A stretch of DNA of 64,000 bases from Desertimonas sp963786985 (GTDB lineage Bacteria > Actinomycetota > Acidimicrobiia > Acidimicrobiales > Ilumatobacteraceae): the NCBI GenBank assembly GCA_963786985.1, contig CAWBBL010000025.1:372001-436000 (forward strand), in the 5' to 3' direction. Made by a program: the position numbers and the translations under genes. Below are positions 63,698-64,000 of the stretch, piece after piece (the stretch's first letter is position 1; each line of letters begins with the position of its first letter). Under the pieces are notes generated by a model, which was not told the DNA's origin, made no database searches, and saw only the letters and a list, made by a program, of their open reading frames with translations.

Positions 63698-64000
63698 GAC
63701 GCCGCTGGACGCGTGTTCGCCGGCGCTGGATGCGCGCTACCCGGCGCGTCTGGCGACGGCTGCGGCGCATCTCGATCCGCGCCGCAGTGACGGGTGCGAC
63801 TTCGGCCTGACGCCACACCTTCACGAACCGCTGGATCGCCGTGATGAGGGTCAAGGCCAGCATCACCCACAACACCGGGACGAGCAGCGGATCCCACAAC
63901 AATCCGATGCACAACAGGACGACTCGCTCGGCGCGCTCCATCAACCCGCCCTTGGCGTCGAGGCCGAGGGACTCGGCCTTCGCCCGCTGGTAGGAGATCA
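63690..64000 (-). CDS. pgsA: CDP-alcohol phosphatidyltransferase (pgsA type), C-terminal part
   Basis: Only the last ~100 residues are in the window; the catalytic CDP-alcohol motif is outside. Visible: SYQRAKAESLGLDAKGGLME, RAERVVLLCIGLLWDPLLVP, a membrane helix VLWVMLALTLITAIQRFVKV and a very basic end rich in Arg. SYxxAxAExLGL...RAER is typical of actinobacterial phosphatidylinositol-phosphate synthases, and the overlap with the PatA-like gene supports that. The Arg-rich C-terminus is longer than usual. Confidence 0.82.
   Translation of the reverse strand, partial: ISYQRAKAESLGLDAKGGLMERAERVVLLCIGLLWDPLLVPVLWVMLALTLITAIQRFVKVWRQAEVAPVTAARIEMRRSRRQTRRVARIQRRRTRVQRRRG

Overview
The window is chromosomal DNA of a high-GC actinobacterium. 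Gene content and order match conserved actinobacterial blocks: tlyA-nadK-recN-pyrG, and aspS/hisS/rel/apt/secF-secD-yajC/ruvB-ruvA-ruvC/yebC-pdxT-pdxS. Both blocks are also known from Mycobacterium. Thr/Pro-rich linkers in SecD, a DUF3048 protein and surface proteins, plus lineage-typical small proteins, would fit an Acidimicrobiia/Ilumatobacter-like lineage, but that placement is inference. Most genes are on the minus strand. I see no tRNA, rRNA, CRISPR array, transposase or phage gene.

Layout. 1-6.0 kb: pyrG (cut by the window edge), recN, a small unknown gene, nadK, tlyA, a phasin-like protein with a histone-H1-like tail, and a HAD phosphatase. 6.0-12.5 kb: PEP carboxylase, a DUF1015 protein, a secreted L,D-transpeptidase and class II FBP aldolase. 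12.57-19.1 kb (plus strand): a sugar-uptake operon (LacI regulator, ABC binding protein, two permeases, glycogen-debranching-type enzyme). Its regulatory region is well preserved (two LacI operators over a promoter), but its reading frames carry about fifteen frameshifts. 19-22 kb: aspS and hisS. 22.4-26.8 kb: a large glycine-rich IPT/TIG protein and a hemerythrin. 26.9-44.3 kb: the dense housekeeping run rel, apt, secFD-yajC, tgt, queA, ruvBAC, a peroxiredoxin, yebC, pdxTS, DUF3048, htpX and lemA. 44.4-46.8 kb: a PimA-like glycosyltransferase and an acyl-CoA dehydrogenase. 46.8-62.7 kb: an accessory stretch with an SH3/beta-propeller/TetR operon, a second TetR, an OafA-type O-acyltransferase, a DUF1269-helix-hairpin-helix fusion, SixA, a LigB-type dioxygenase, a Thr-rich LAXTG-type surface protein and several repeat families. 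62.8-64 kb: PatA-like acyltransferase and the end of a CDP-alcohol phosphatidyltransferase (pgsA type), which together with the PimA-like enzyme point to phosphatidylinositol mannoside-type lipids.

General signals. (1) About fifteen first genes of transcription units have a TANNNT -10 hexamer only 6-8 nt before the start codon, so leaderless transcription appears common. (2) Four short dispersed repeat families (called A, B, C and D here) occupy intergenic space. (3) Frameshifts are dense in the 13.3-16.7 kb sugar operon and in the repeat-rich surface gene and occur singly elsewhere, including in ruvB, so part of them probably reflects assembly error. All functions are inferred from the sequence; nothing was checked against a database.
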